Shown: piece by piece, positions 1 through 9,163 of the stretch
Layout of the letters: each line of letters opens with the position of its first letter
Position numbering within the stretch: the first letter of the stretch is position 1
DNA from: JAIXWP01 sp041391745
Lineage (GTDB): Bacteria; Bacteroidota; Bacteroidia; Flavobacteriales_D; Sanyastnellaceae
DNA length: 64,000 nucleotides
Direction of reading: 5' to 3'
Assembly: GCA_041391745.1 (NCBI GenBank)
Contig: JAWKNK010000017.1
Span: 1 to 64,000 of the forward strand
Program-made: the position numbers and the translations under genes
The notes under the pieces: generated by a model
What the model saw: only the letters and a program-made list of their open reading frames with translations
Databases searched by the model: none
What the model was told of the DNA's origin: nothing

Positions 1-3000
1 AACATTACAGTTAGCAACGATGCTAATGCTTGTGACGCTGACGTTACTGTACCTGCTCCTGTTTATGTTGATGAATGCGGTATTGCAACCGTTGTAAATG
101 ATTACAACGGAGGCGCAGATGCTTCAGACAACTATCCAGTTGGAACAACAACGGTGACATACACAATTACAGACATTCACGGAAACGCAACAACGTGTTC
201 ATTCGACATTACGGTTGTTGATGATGAAGCTCCGGAAGTGACTTGTCCATCCGACATTATAATTAGCAATGAGGACAATGCATGTAATGCCGATGTAATA
301 GTTCCTGCTCCGACTTATGATGATGAATGTGGAATCGCATCCGTTGTTAATGATTACAACGGTGGTGCTGACGCTTCTGACAACTACCCTGTAGGAACGA
401 CAACTGTGACCTACACAATTACAGACATTCACGGAAATGCGACCACATGTTCATTTGATGTGACTGTAATCGATGATGAAGCTCCGGAAGTAACGTGCCC
501 TTCAAACATCACTGTGAGCAACGACGCCAACGCTTGTAGCGCTGATGTAATTGTGCCTGCCCCTGTGTATGATGATGAGTGTGGTATTGCTACGGTTGTA
601 AATGATTACAATGGCGGTGCAGATGCTTCAGACAACTACCCTGTTGGCACAACCACTATTACGTACACTATTACAGATATTCATGGTAATGCAACTACAT
701 GTTCATTTGATATTACTGTAATCGATGATGAGGCTCCAGAAGTAACCTGCCCAACAGACATTACTGTAAACAATGACATTGACGCATGTGATGCAAACGT
801 TTCAGTACCTGCTCCAGTCTATGATGACGAGTGCGGAATTGCAACCGTTGTAAATGACTACAACGGCGGCGCTGACGCTTCTGACAATTATCCTGTTGGT
901 ACAACAACAGTTACTTACACAATTACAGACATTCACGGAAATGCAACGACATGTTCATTCAACATTACTGTCGTTGACAATCAAGCTCCATATCTCACTT
1001 GCCCTGCCGACATAGAGGTTATCAGTGCTGATGGAATTTGTGGAAATGATGTAGTTTCTGATCAACCAGTATTCAGTGACAATTGTGGAATTGATTCTTA
1101 CTTCAATGATTATAACAATTCTCAAGACGCCTCTGACTACTACCCTGTAGGAGAGACGACTGTAGTTTGGACGGTTATTGATATTCATGGAAACATCTCA
1201 ACATGTGAACAAATCATCACAGTTTCTGACATCGAACTTCCAACGATATCTTGTACTTCTGATATAACAGTAAACAATGATGTTACACTTTGTAGTGCTG
1301 ATATCATTGTAGATGCGCCTGTAGTTGCCGACAACTGTGGAATTGCTAGTGTTGTTAATGACTACAACAACACTGACAATGCTTCTGACACTTACCCTGT
1401 TGGAACCACATTTGTACAATGGACGGTGACCGATCTTGGCGGAAATATTGCAACATGTACAACAGTGATTACTGTTGTTGATATTGATCTTCCAACAATT
1501 ATTTGTCCTGAGAATATCGCTGTTGAAAATGATATTGATGAATGTGGTGCACAAATCACGGTTGCGCAACCATTCTTCGATGATAACTGTGGTATTGCAA
1601 CTGTTCTCAATGACTTCAATGGAAGCGCCAATGCAACAGACTTCTACCCTGTGGGTATTACAACTGTTACTTGGACAGCTACTGACGTGAATGGAAATAT
1701 TAGCGAATGTCAAATGACCATCGAAGTCACCGACACGCAACTTCCTGTTATCACATGTCCTGAAAACATTGAAGTAGAAAACGATCCAGGTGAATGTGGA
1801 GCAACCGTAAACTACACACTTCCAACTTTTGATGACAACTGTTCGGGAAGCAATATGACATTGATCTCTGGATTACCTGTAGGAAGCCTATTCCCACTTG
1901 GTACAACTACAGTAACATATCAAGTTGAAGATGCTTCAGGAAATACAGTTGATTGTAGTTTCGATATCACAGTTATTGATACTGAAGCACCAGAAATCAT
2001 TTGTCCAATTGACATGAGCATTCCGAATATGCTCGACATGTGTGGTGCCTTTGTTTCTTACCCTGTGCCGCAGTATACAGACAATTGTACAAGCGGAGAT
2101 GCTGTATTGATTGAAGGTCCTGCATCTGGAGAATACTTTGAAGTTGGCACTACTACTGTCACATACTCAATTACTGATGATGCTGGAAATACTGCTACAT
2201 GTTCATTCACAATTACTGTAAATGATGTACAAGCACCAACATCAGTTCTTTGCCCAAACGACATCGTTACAACTGATCCAATTGTTACTTATGAATTACC
2301 ACAGTTTATTGATAATTGTGGATTCACAATGTCACTAGAAAATGGTCTGGAAAGCGGTGATGTATTCCCTCATGGTATCACAGAAGTAACTTACCTTGCT
2401 ATTGACGATGCCGGAAACATTACAGAATGTACATTCACTGTTTTAGTAAACAACCCTCCAACTGGTGTTGATGATGAAGTAGACTTCCTAGAAGAAGATG
2501 TGTCGGTGACAATTGATGTCCTTGACAATGACTTCGACATCGATGGTGACGAAATAACTGTTAGCAATGCTACCGCTGCAAACGGTCAAGTGATCATCAA
2601 TGAAGACGGGTCTCTAACCTACATCAATGACCCAACAGTTTGGTGTGGAACTGACACAATCACATATGTAGTATGCGACATCTACAATGCTTGTGACACA
2701 GCCATTGTTCTAGTCAATGTTGAGTGCTTCATAGATCTCATTCTTCCAGAAGGATTCTCACCAAATAATGATGGCGTGAATGACACCTTCGAAATTATTG
2801 GTTTGGAAGATTATCCAAATAATAAATTGAGTGTGTTCAATAGATGGGGGCATAAAGTATTTGAAGCAGAAGATTACCAAAATGATTGGGACGGAACTTC
2901 GCAATCTCCGCTCACACTCGGTTCAGGATTGCTTCCTAAAGGAACATACTTCTATGTACTCGATCTGGGTGAAGGTGGTAAACCAGTTAAAGGATATGTA

Positions 3001-3015
3001 TTCTTAAATAGATAA
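1..3015 (+). CDS. HYR-repeat surface protein with T9SS type B sorting domain, 5' end outside the window
   Basis: The frame is open from base 1, so the N-terminus and signal peptide lie outside; 1004 codons are visible. About ten HYR (hyalin-type, Ig-fold) units run to roughly residue 818, each with an EAPEVTCP-like start and a paired Cys pattern. An Ig/cadherin-like domain follows (about 819-905, with DVLDNDFDIDGDEITV). The last 90 residues match the gliding-motility-associated C-terminal domain, T9SS type B, with EGFSPNNDGVNDTFEI, a RWGHKVF segment and a GTYFYVLD ending. Known proteins of this kind are exported across the outer membrane by the type IX system and act as adhesins. It is followed after 6 bases by a PorP/SprF-like gene, the usual partner of type B cargo. 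Specific ligand unknown. Confidence 0.93.
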   Translation, partial: NITVSNDANACDADVTVPAPVYVDECGIATVVNDYNGGADASDNYPVGTTTVTYTITDIHGNATTCSFDITVVDDEAPEVTCPSDIIISNEDNACNADVIVPAPTYDDECGIASVVNDYNGGADASDNYPVGTTTVTYTITDIHGNATTCSFDVTVIDDEAPEVTCPSNITVSNDANACSADVIVPAPVYDDECGIATVVNDYNGGADASDNYPVGTTTITYTITDIHGNATTCSFDITVIDDEAPEVTCPTDITVNNDIDACDANVSVPAPVYDDECGIATVVNDYNGGADASDNYPVGTTTVTYTITDIHGNATTCSFNITVVDNQAPYLTCPADIEVISADGICGNDVVSDQPVFSDNCGIDSYFNDYNNSQDASDYYPVGETTVVWTVIDIHGNISTCEQIITVSDIELPTISCTSDITVNNDVTLCSADIIVDAPVVADNCGIASVVNDYNNTDNASDTYPVGTTFVQWTVTDLGGNIATCTTVITVVDIDLPTIICPENIAVENDIDECGAQITVAQPFFDDNCGIATVLNDFNGSANATDFYPVGITTVTWTATDVNGNISECQMTIEVTDTQLPVITCPENIEVENDPGECGATVNYTLPTFDDNCSGSNMTLISGLPVGSLFPLGTTTVTYQVEDASGNTVDCSFDITVIDTEAPEIICPIDMSIPNMLDMCGAFVSYPVPQYTDNCTSGDAVLIEGPASGEYFEVGTTTVTYSITDDAGNTATCSFTITVNDVQAPTSVLCPNDIVTTDPIVTYELPQFIDNCGFTMSLENGLESGDVFPHGITEVTYLAIDDAGNITECTFTVLVNNPPTGVDDEVDFLEEDVSVTIDVLDNDFDIDGDEITVSNATAANGQVIINEDGSLTYINDPTVWCGTDTITYVVCDIYNACDTAIVLVNVECFIDLILPEGFSPNNDGVNDTFEIIGLEDYPNNKLSVFNRWGHKVFEAEDYQNDWDGTSQSPLTLGSGLLPKGTYFYVLDLGEGGKPVKGYVFLNR
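4..2262 (+). repeat. Tandem HYR-domain coding repeats (252-base period, then about 246-249)
   Basis: Unit starts fall at 4, 256, 508, 760, 1012, 1264, 1516 and 1768, an exact 252-base (84-residue) period, then 2014 and 2263 with slightly shorter units. Units 1-4 are nearly identical as protein but carry many synonymous differences. Units 5-7 keep the N-D-(Y/F)-N insert with more divergence. From 1768 on the units are of another subtype lacking that insert. Confidence 0.9.
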
Positions 3016-3021
3016 TTCAAG

Positions 3022-3975
3022 ATGAAAAAAAATACATTAAAATATTTCATTGTTGTAATTACTCTTCTCGCTTATGCAAGCCATTCGTTTGCGCAGCAAG
3101 AGGCAATGAATACACAATACATGCTCAACAAACTTTTTGTAAATCCCGCATATGCAGGATACAAGGAGCAAGTAAACATTGTGGCGATGCACAGAAGTCA
3201 ATGGATTGGATTCAAAGGCGCACCTATGACCCAAACCATTGCTTTTGACATGCCATTCAAAAAAGGTGAAATGGCATTTGGATCCACCATTGTTCACGAC
3301 CGTGTAGGACCATCTACTCGATTAGGAATCAGTTTGGATTTCTCATATCGAGCTCGACTTACCAATAGAGCTACACTCGCCTTTGGATTGAAGGCTAGCA
3401 CGGATATGTATCAAACCAATTTGACAGGGCTAAATCTGACTTCAGATTATTACAATCAGATTGATGAAGCTTTCATGTATAACACTAATGGATTGATTCT
3501 TCCTAATGCCGGATTCGGAATATTCTATCATAAAAAAGATCACTTCATCAGTTTGTCAATTCCAAAATTGCTTCGAAACAAGCTTGAAAAAGTTGGAACT
3601 CCACAGTTTGTTCTGTACGATGGACGTCAGGAACCAACGATTCATATGATGGCTGGAAAACTTTGGAAAATTAATAAACAAGTTAAAATCCAACCCAACA
3701 TCGCAGTCAGAGGAACGATGAATGCACCCCTTTCTGTTACACTTTACGGAAATGTAATTTTCATGGATCAATTCACAATTGGTGGATTCTATGGAATTCA
3801 AGAAGTCGCTGGATTGCTTGTACAATGGAAAATTGATAAGAAAATTCAAATAGGATATTCTGTGGATGTACCTGTTAGTACTTTAATCAGAACTAATCTG
3901 GGAAGTCACGAAATAATTGCATCTTACACGCTAGCTTCTCGACGTAAGAGAATTGTGTATCCAAGATATTTCTAA
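3022..3975 (+). CDS. PorP/SprF family type IX secretion membrane protein
   Basis: 317 residues with a signal peptide (hydrophobic core about 9-23, ending at SFAQ) followed by the family hallmark in which the mature start reads QQEAMNTQYMLNKLFVNPAYAGY. The rest is alternating beta-rich sequence consistent with an outer-membrane barrel of this family (FGLKAS, GFGIFYH, IQIGYSVDVP). In Flavobacterium johnsoniae SprF is needed for secretion of the type B adhesin SprB; the same pairing is seen here, with this gene 6 bases after the HYR adhesin and 9 bases before a TPR/OmpA gene. Likely a dedicated secretion or surface-attachment partner of the upstream adhesin. Family assignment is firm; the specific partner is inference from position. 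Confidence 0.9.
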   Translation: MKKNTLKYFIVVITLLAYASHSFAQQEAMNTQYMLNKLFVNPAYAGYKEQVNIVAMHRSQWIGFKGAPMTQTIAFDMPFKKGEMAFGSTIVHDRVGPSTRLGISLDFSYRARLTNRATLAFGLKASTDMYQTNLTGLNLTSDYYNQIDEAFMYNTNGLILPNAGFGIFYHKKDHFISLSIPKLLRNKLEKVGTPQFVLYDGRQEPTIHMMAGKLWKINKQVKIQPNIAVRGTMNAPLSVTLYGNVIFMDQFTIGGFYGIQEVAGLLVQWKIDKKIQIGYSVDVPVSTLIRTNLGSHEIIASYTLASRRKRIVYPRYF

Positions 3976-3984
3976 CACTATAAG

Positions 3985-6160
3985 ATGAAAACTATGAGAG
4001 CCACCCTACTCACCATTATCGCGCTAATACTAGGTAGTGTTAGTCTTAGCGCACAAGTTACTAATGAGCTTGATAAAGGCGACGATGCATTTTATAATTT
4101 AGATTATGACGATGCATTGTATTACTATCAAATGGCGAATGAAATTCAGCCAAATGATCCAAATATCACGCGACGTATTGCAAAACTCTATCGCCGAATA
4201 GGCATGCCCGACACGGCTGCGGTTTATTACAAAAAGGCGATTGATATGGGTTCAACTGAACCGGAGGACATCCTTTTTTATGCAGAGTCTCTCAAAAGTC
4301 TCAGACAATATGATGAAGCTGTTAAATGGTATAAAGTCTATTCAGAAAAAGTTCCAAACGATTCAAGAGCGATCAGTCACATTCGTGATACAGATTACTT
4401 CTTGGAACTTTTTGCAGATTCAGCAAAGTACTCCATCAAACATTTGAAAATAAATAATTCCGATCCCGTGATTGGTGTTACTATGGTGAGTAAAAACACC
4501 TATCTCATTTCAGCTGTCAATCTAATGACTAATTCTAATGCCGATAAAAATGAAGTCAGTGCATACCTAGATAATATGAAATAACGGCTGATGCGGATTT
4601 TGAATTGATAAACCCAAAGAAGCCTTAATGATACGTAAATAGTAAATTTCACGATGGACCTGTATTCTATTCTCCAAGGATCAATCTATTTACATTACTA
4701 GAAACAACATCAAGAAAAATAAAGCCGTAATTGATAAAACCGAAACGTAAACACTGCTTTATCAATCTTTTTACAAAGACAACGAATGGTCCGAGGTGAT
4801 TGATTTCTCATTCAATGATGATGAATATTCCAATGCCCATGCTTGCGTTTCTGCAGATGGACAAACCCTATTTTTCGTTTCCAATAGACCCGGCGGTTAC
4901 GGAGGAACAGATTTATATCGTTGTAAAAAAGTAGGTAACGTTTGGGGTGCACCTGAAAACCTCGGCTCAGCCGTAAACACCGAAGGAAACGAAATGTTCC
5001 CATTTCTTTCAAGCATCGGAACACTCTATTTCGCGAGTGATGGTCACGCTGGGCTTGGTGGCTTAGACATTTTCTTCTCCGAAGAATATAACGGCTCCTT
5101 CCTATCTCCATTAAACATGGGTGCCTCCATCAACTCTAGCTCAGATGACTTTTCTCTCTTTTGTATGATGACGCAAAAGACAGAGGATACTTTGTTCTAA
5201 TAGAAATGGTAGAGGAAATGATGATATATATTTCTTCCAATTCCGCACGCTACAACAAACAGTAGTTTCAGGAAATGTTGTTTTTGAAGATGCAAAAATC
5301 ACTGCTCAAAACGAAACCATCATCGTAAATTATTTGAAGTCGGGTGACCGTGCAGAAATTAAGTTGGATGAGAATGGAGCGTTCCAAATCGTGGCATTAC
5401 CTGAGACACATTTGAAATTACTTACCAGAAAATGACCCTTACACTTCCAGAACCATTATTCGCTTACAACGCTCCAGAAATTTTAAACGAACCTTTTCAT
5501 TCTCTCGGCACAAAAACCCTGAGCCTGAAAAAACTGATTGATCATTCGGGTCCTATTGGAGAATATGTTGAAAAACTGCCTCTAACGATGATCCGAACAA
5601 AGCAAAAATCGAACAACTCCTAGCAGAAGGAGAAGAGATGAGCATTTCTTGAAAATGAATTCTGCTAAATGCAAAAAGATTGTTCCTACAAGTATTGGAA
5701 CTCGACCCCAACAATGCCTATGCTAAAAAACGATTGAACGAAATTGAAAATAAACTCAAGGCCATTCAAGAAAAAGAAACATTCGCAAATGCTACATCTG
5801 TTGTAGATTTAGCTGAATCGAACTTGAATCAAGTGCTTTTTGACTTCAATAAAACTAATGTTCGCGAAGAAGATAAAGCAATTCTAAATGAGCTAGCAAA
5901 GCTTCTGAAAAATGACATCTCCACTAAAGTTTTCATTAAAGCTTATTGCGATTCTAGAGGTTCAAAAAGCTATAACGAGGCTCTTTCAGAGAAGAGAGCT
6001 AATGCTATAAGTAACTACCTTGTTTCAAAAGGAATTTCAAAGATAGAATTGATATAATAGAATTGGTGAAGATGAAACACGCCAAACGGATGTACAGACA
6101 ACGTTCCATGTATGAACAGCACGCCAAATAGACGCTGAATTCAAAATCACTAGAAAATAA
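3985..6160 (+). pseudogene. TPR-PD40-OmpA family protein (PorE-like layout), multiply frameshifted
   Basis: The start is intact: signal peptide (residues 1-24, ending LSAQ), then TPR helices (to about 160), and the frame stops at 4582-4584. Later parts sit in other frames: the FHDGPVFYSP stretch near 4650, PD40 propeller repeats at 4796-5200 (VSADGQTLFFVSNRPGGYGGTDLY), a carboxypeptidase-regulatory-like stretch near 5250-5430, and an OmpA peptidoglycan-binding domain at 5680-6057 (VLFDFNKTNV, KAYCDSRGSKSYNEALSEKRA). The tail RQIDAEFKITRK ends at 6158-6160. Several breaks are one missing base in a T run, for example near 5161 and 5194. An intact version would be about 720 residues, typical for the OmpA partner of PorP/SprF genes. 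Consensus error or decay; see findings. Confidence 0.8.
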
Positions 6161-6197
6161 GTTCTGGAAATAGAACTGGGTGGCGTGAGGTGTTTAA

Positions 6198-7615
6198 TTA
6201 CACCTTACTTGGGTTAATCATATTGGTCATGCCTTGTTCGAAAATTGGCATAGATGCGATATTGATCATAAATTCTCCTCTTTGATATATTCATAGTTTC
6301 TTCAAGAAATAAGGAATATCTGCATCGTTTTGATCGGTGCTCACCATCTTATCATAATAGAATGCCTTTACACCCCAAACTAAATTCATCTGGGTAAGAA
6401 TTTCCTTATTACCTGTGAAGACAAAGATGTTTGTCTTTGGTCTCCAACTCGCAATTTTATATCCAGTATATCCACTAAATGAATTGGTGACAATTTCGCT
6501 GTTGCGTTAGCACGTTTCGCCAATCGGCAAGCGCTAAACAAACGGAGTCTGTAATGAAACGTTTCGTCCAGCCCACCAGGGTTTCTTCCAAGTAATAAAG
6601 TCCTTCATACTTTTCCGCCTCACCATTGATGTTGGTATTCATCATGAATGGCTTCAACGGGATAGGCTCCTACAGATGTTTCACCACTCAACATTACGGC
6701 ATCCGCACCGTCCAATACCGCATTTGCAACGTCAGTCACTTCAGCACGAGTTGGTGTCATATTGGTAATCATACTTTCCATCATTTGTGTTGCCACAATT
6801 ACAGGACGAGCATGTTGAACACATTTTCTCACAATCATTTTCTGAACCAATGGAACGTTTTGTAGTGGAATTTCCACTCCCAAGTCTCCACGAGCTACCA
6901 TCACAGCATCGGTTTCGGCAATGATTCCATCAATCTCATCAACTGCCTCTGGCTTCTCAATTTTGGCCACCACTTTCGCATGCTTTTCTGCAGCATTTAT
7001 AATTTGCTTCAAAGCTGTTACGTCTTGCGCTGTGCGCACAAAAGAAAGTCCGATCCAATCCACATTTTCACCTAGGGCAAAATGCAAATCCGCCAAATCC
7101 TTTTCACTCAATGATGGAAGTGAAACTTTTGTATTCGGCAAGTTCAATCCTTTCTTTGAAGATAGCGGACCACCTTGAATAATCTCACAAACCACTGTAT
7201 CCTTACCGTTGGTTTCCAAAATTTTCATCACAATTTTTCCGTCATCCAACAACACCATTTCGCCAGCTTTTACGTCAGCAGCAAACTCTTTGTAATTGGT
7301 GTAGATAACATCGGCAGTTCCAATTTGCTTGTGTGTTGAAATGGTAATCTTGTTGCCCACTTCCAACATCACTTTTCCACCCTCCATTTCTCCACATCGC
7401 AATTTCGGACCTTGCAAGTCTGCGAGCAACGATGTGTTCGTTCCCAACTCCTGATCTATCTCTCTTACAAAATCTATAACTTTTTTATGATCATCATGCG
7501 TTCCGTGTGAAAAGTTCAGACGTACAACATCTAAACCTTGCAAAATCATTCCCTTCAATACCTCTTTGCTAGATGATACTGGACCAATCGTAGCTACGAT
7601 CTTGGTCTTCTTCAT
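6198..7615 (-). pseudogene. pyk: Pyruvate kinase, 3' third frameshifted
   Basis: The first two thirds are intact and unmistakable: MKKTKIVATIGPVSSSKEVL, the RLNFSHGTHDDH substrate region, KIEKPEAVDEIDGI, ARGDLGVEIPLQNVP and the MLSGETSVGAYPVEAI signature. After this, near 6650, the frame changes several times. Pieces FITDSVCLA, ACRLAKRANATAK and IVTNSFSGYTGYKIASWRPKTN can be read in different frames down to about 6420, then IFVFTGNKEILTQMNLVWGVKAFYYDKM and the end MINIASMPIFEQGMTNMI, stop at 6198-6200. The restored length is near 475 residues, as usual. I chose the start at 7615 (MKKTKI); an ATG eight codons upstream (7639) is possible. Converts PEP and ADP to pyruvate and ATP. Downstream of the IPExxxVDY gene in one operon. 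Confidence 0.88.
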
Positions 7616-7646
7616 GCCATTAATAATTTCTTGATGCATATTATTC

Positions 7647-8060
7647 TTATTCTAATATCAAATTGTATTTGCTCTTCAAACTTTCCGGTTCAAGAGGGAA
7701 AGCCGCTAAAACAAAATTCACTTTACGGATGGCCTTCACCATCATTTCCACGATTTCGGATGGCACTCCATCCAAAATCAAAATGTAATCAAACCTTGAG
7801 AACTCAGGAAGCAAGTATGCATTGCTACCTTTATTAGAAAGTAAAGTCAGTGTAACGTTATCCTCCTCATGGTAACTCTCAAACTTGCAATGCTCCGATT
7901 TTCCCGACTTCACGAAAAGTTGATGATCTTCTACTCGTATAAGTCCAAAATCCAATGCCATATTGAGCGACCATGCCAAGCGAGTCTCCCGCTCCTGACT
8001 GGTTATTCCTATAACTTCAAAATCGAAGTCATATATCGTTTCTATGGTTTGTGTGGCCAA
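7647..8060 (-). CDS. IPExxxVDY family protein
   Basis: 137 residues. The family motif appears as LLPEFSRFDYILILDG (about residues 86-101), matching the I/L-P-E-xxx-V/F-D-Y signature after which this Bacteroidota family is named. The N-terminus is acidic (YDFDFEVIGITSQERETRLAW). No signal peptide or membrane segment. Members of the family are typically encoded directly upstream of pyruvate kinase, as here (gap of about 31 bases to the chosen pyk start), so a role linked to pyruvate kinase or carbon flux is plausible but not shown. Biochemical function unknown. Confidence 0.85.
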   Translation of the reverse strand: MATQTIETIYDFDFEVIGITSQERETRLAWSLNMALDFGLIRVEDHQLFVKSGKSEHCKFESYHEEDNVTLTLLSNKGSNAYLLPEFSRFDYILILDGVPSEIVEMMVKAIRKVNFVLAAFPLEPESLKSKYNLILE

Positions 8061-8062
8061 TT

Positions 8063-8092
8063 TACACTACTTAGTGTACATTTTACACTTAG
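8063..8092. promoter_or_regulatory. Palindromic operator candidate with three TACACT half-sites, upstream of the pyk operon
   Basis: TACACTA (8063-8069) and TAGTGTA (8072-8078) form a perfect 7-base inverted repeat. AGTGTA (8073-8078) and TACACT (8084-8089) form a second pair sharing the middle half-site. The block lies between the minus-strand -7 box (8107-8100) and the gene start at 8060, a position suited to repression. GTGTACA, three bases, TACACTTAG recurs at 54434-54451 near fbp. Confidence 0.55.
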
Positions 8093-8099
8093 ATTTATG

Positions 8100-8107
8100 C
8101 AAATGTA
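8100..8107 (-). promoter_or_regulatory. -7 box (TACATTTG) of the IPExxxVDY-pyk operon
   Basis: On the minus strand this reads TACATTTG, an exact match to the Bacteroidota -7 consensus TAnnTTTG, 39 bases before the start codon. No convincing -33 TTTG at the usual spacing. Confidence 0.5.
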
Positions 8108-8182
8108 CGATTTCTTTTACAAATCTCAACGCAAATCAGAGACTATAGATATGAAAACCAAATAGTTTTCATAAACCAACGG

Positions 8183-9112
8183 TTAATCCAGAAAGTTCAA
8201 AACGAAATGCCCTGACTTGCCTTGAATTGAAACATTTCGACCGCAGTAAAAGGCCCTATTGTCGTTTTGGTGCCCAGCAGGGAAACCCCAAATCACCGGA
8301 ATACCCAACTCTTTTCCCCACCTTTCAACCACTTCTTCTACCGAAAGCCCGAAGGGATTGTCTGTTTTGAATCCATATTCAATTGTATTGTCACGCATTT
8401 GGGTCATCCCTCCTACTACCACGGCTTTTAACCCTTTTAAAACTCCAGCTCTCCTCAAACCCAAAAGCATCCGATCAATGTGATACACCATTTCATCCAC
8501 ATCCTCTATAAATAAAATAGCCTCTTTTAATTCTGGAAATGACACCGAGCCCAAAACGCTATACAAGACACTCAAATTGCCCCCAACAAGTTTACCTTGA
8601 ATATCAATGCTCTCCACATTTTCAGCCCCTTGCCATTCTATAGTCTTCAACTCCCCCTTCAGGGCACTTACCAATTGAGATTTGGCGATACTCGTGGCTA
8701 CGGGAAAAGAAATGGGCATAGTGCTATGAATCCCCGCTACACCCAAGTTTTCGATGTGTCCCAATAAAGCAGTGATGTCACTGTATCCGCAAATCCACGA
8801 TGGATTTTCAAGCCATTTCGAAAAAATCAAATGCTCCAAAATCCTTGCAGTACCATATCCACCGCGAGCAATTAATATGGCCCGACACGAAGAGTCATCC
8901 AACGCTGTTTGTAGCGATTTAGCTCTCACTTCATCGCTTCCGGCCAACTGTCCGTCTTTTTCAAACACTTCTGGAAATACCTCTACTTGAAATCCAGCAG
9001 ACGTCAGTAATTCAACGGCTTCACGCTCCTCACCGCGTTCGAGCCATCGAGCTGTGGCACAAATCGCCACTTTATCGCCCGACTTTAAATATGAAGGCAC
9101 TCTATTTATCAT
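8183..9112 (-). CDS. LD-carboxypeptidase (peptidase family S66)
   Basis: 309 residues from the ATG at 9112; the frame is open further upstream, but MINRVPSYLKSGDKVAICATARW is the normal family start. S66 features are visible: the CGYSDITALL block carrying the nucleophilic Ser, LVGGNLSVL, the IEDVDEMVYHIDRMLLGLRRAG block with the catalytic Glu, and WGFPAGHQNDNRA with the His. These enzymes cut the L,D bond between diaminopimelate and D-Ala in muramoyl tetrapeptides during peptidoglycan recycling. No signal peptide, so cytoplasmic. It is transcribed away from metG and lies upstream of the pyk operon on the same strand, with 122 bases between that contain the pyk promoter. A perfect 8-base inverted repeat (8151-8158 and 8165-8172) lies just past its stop but lacks a U-run. 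Confidence 0.93.
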   Translation of the reverse strand: MINRVPSYLKSGDKVAICATARWLERGEEREAVELLTSAGFQVEVFPEVFEKDGQLAGSDEVRAKSLQTALDDSSCRAILIARGGYGTARILEHLIFSKWLENPSWICGYSDITALLGHIENLGVAGIHSTMPISFPVATSIAKSQLVSALKGELKTIEWQGAENVESIDIQGKLVGGNLSVLYSVLGSVSFPELKEAILFIEDVDEMVYHIDRMLLGLRRAGVLKGLKAVVVGGMTQMRDNTIEYGFKTDNPFGLSVEEVVERWGKELGIPVIWGFPAGHQNDNRAFYCGRNVSIQGKSGHFVLNFLD

Positions 9113-9121
9113 ACTACATTC

Positions 9122-9129
9122 TATCTTTG
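9122..9129 (+). promoter_or_regulatory. -7 box (TATCTTTG) for metG
   Basis: TATCTTTG matches TAnnTTTG exactly and ends 34 bases before the metG ATG. The -33 element is not clear. Confidence 0.5.
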
Positions 9130-9163
9130 CACAGCAATTCTGTAAGAATTGAAATGCAATCTT

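Noticed and set aside
1198..1740. Long open frame on the minus strand opposite the HYR repeats
   Set aside because: It repeats with the 252-base period and has no start signal or domain; it is a shadow of the repetitive adhesin codons.
4..2262. Regular repeats considered as a CRISPR array
   Set aside because: The period is 252 bases, translated without stops into HYR domains, and there are no unique spacers.
8151..8172. ATGAAAAC/GTTTTCAT inverted repeat after the LD-carboxypeptidase gene
   Set aside because: AT-rich 8-base stem without a U-run in either direction; it could be a weak terminator but is not supported enough to list.
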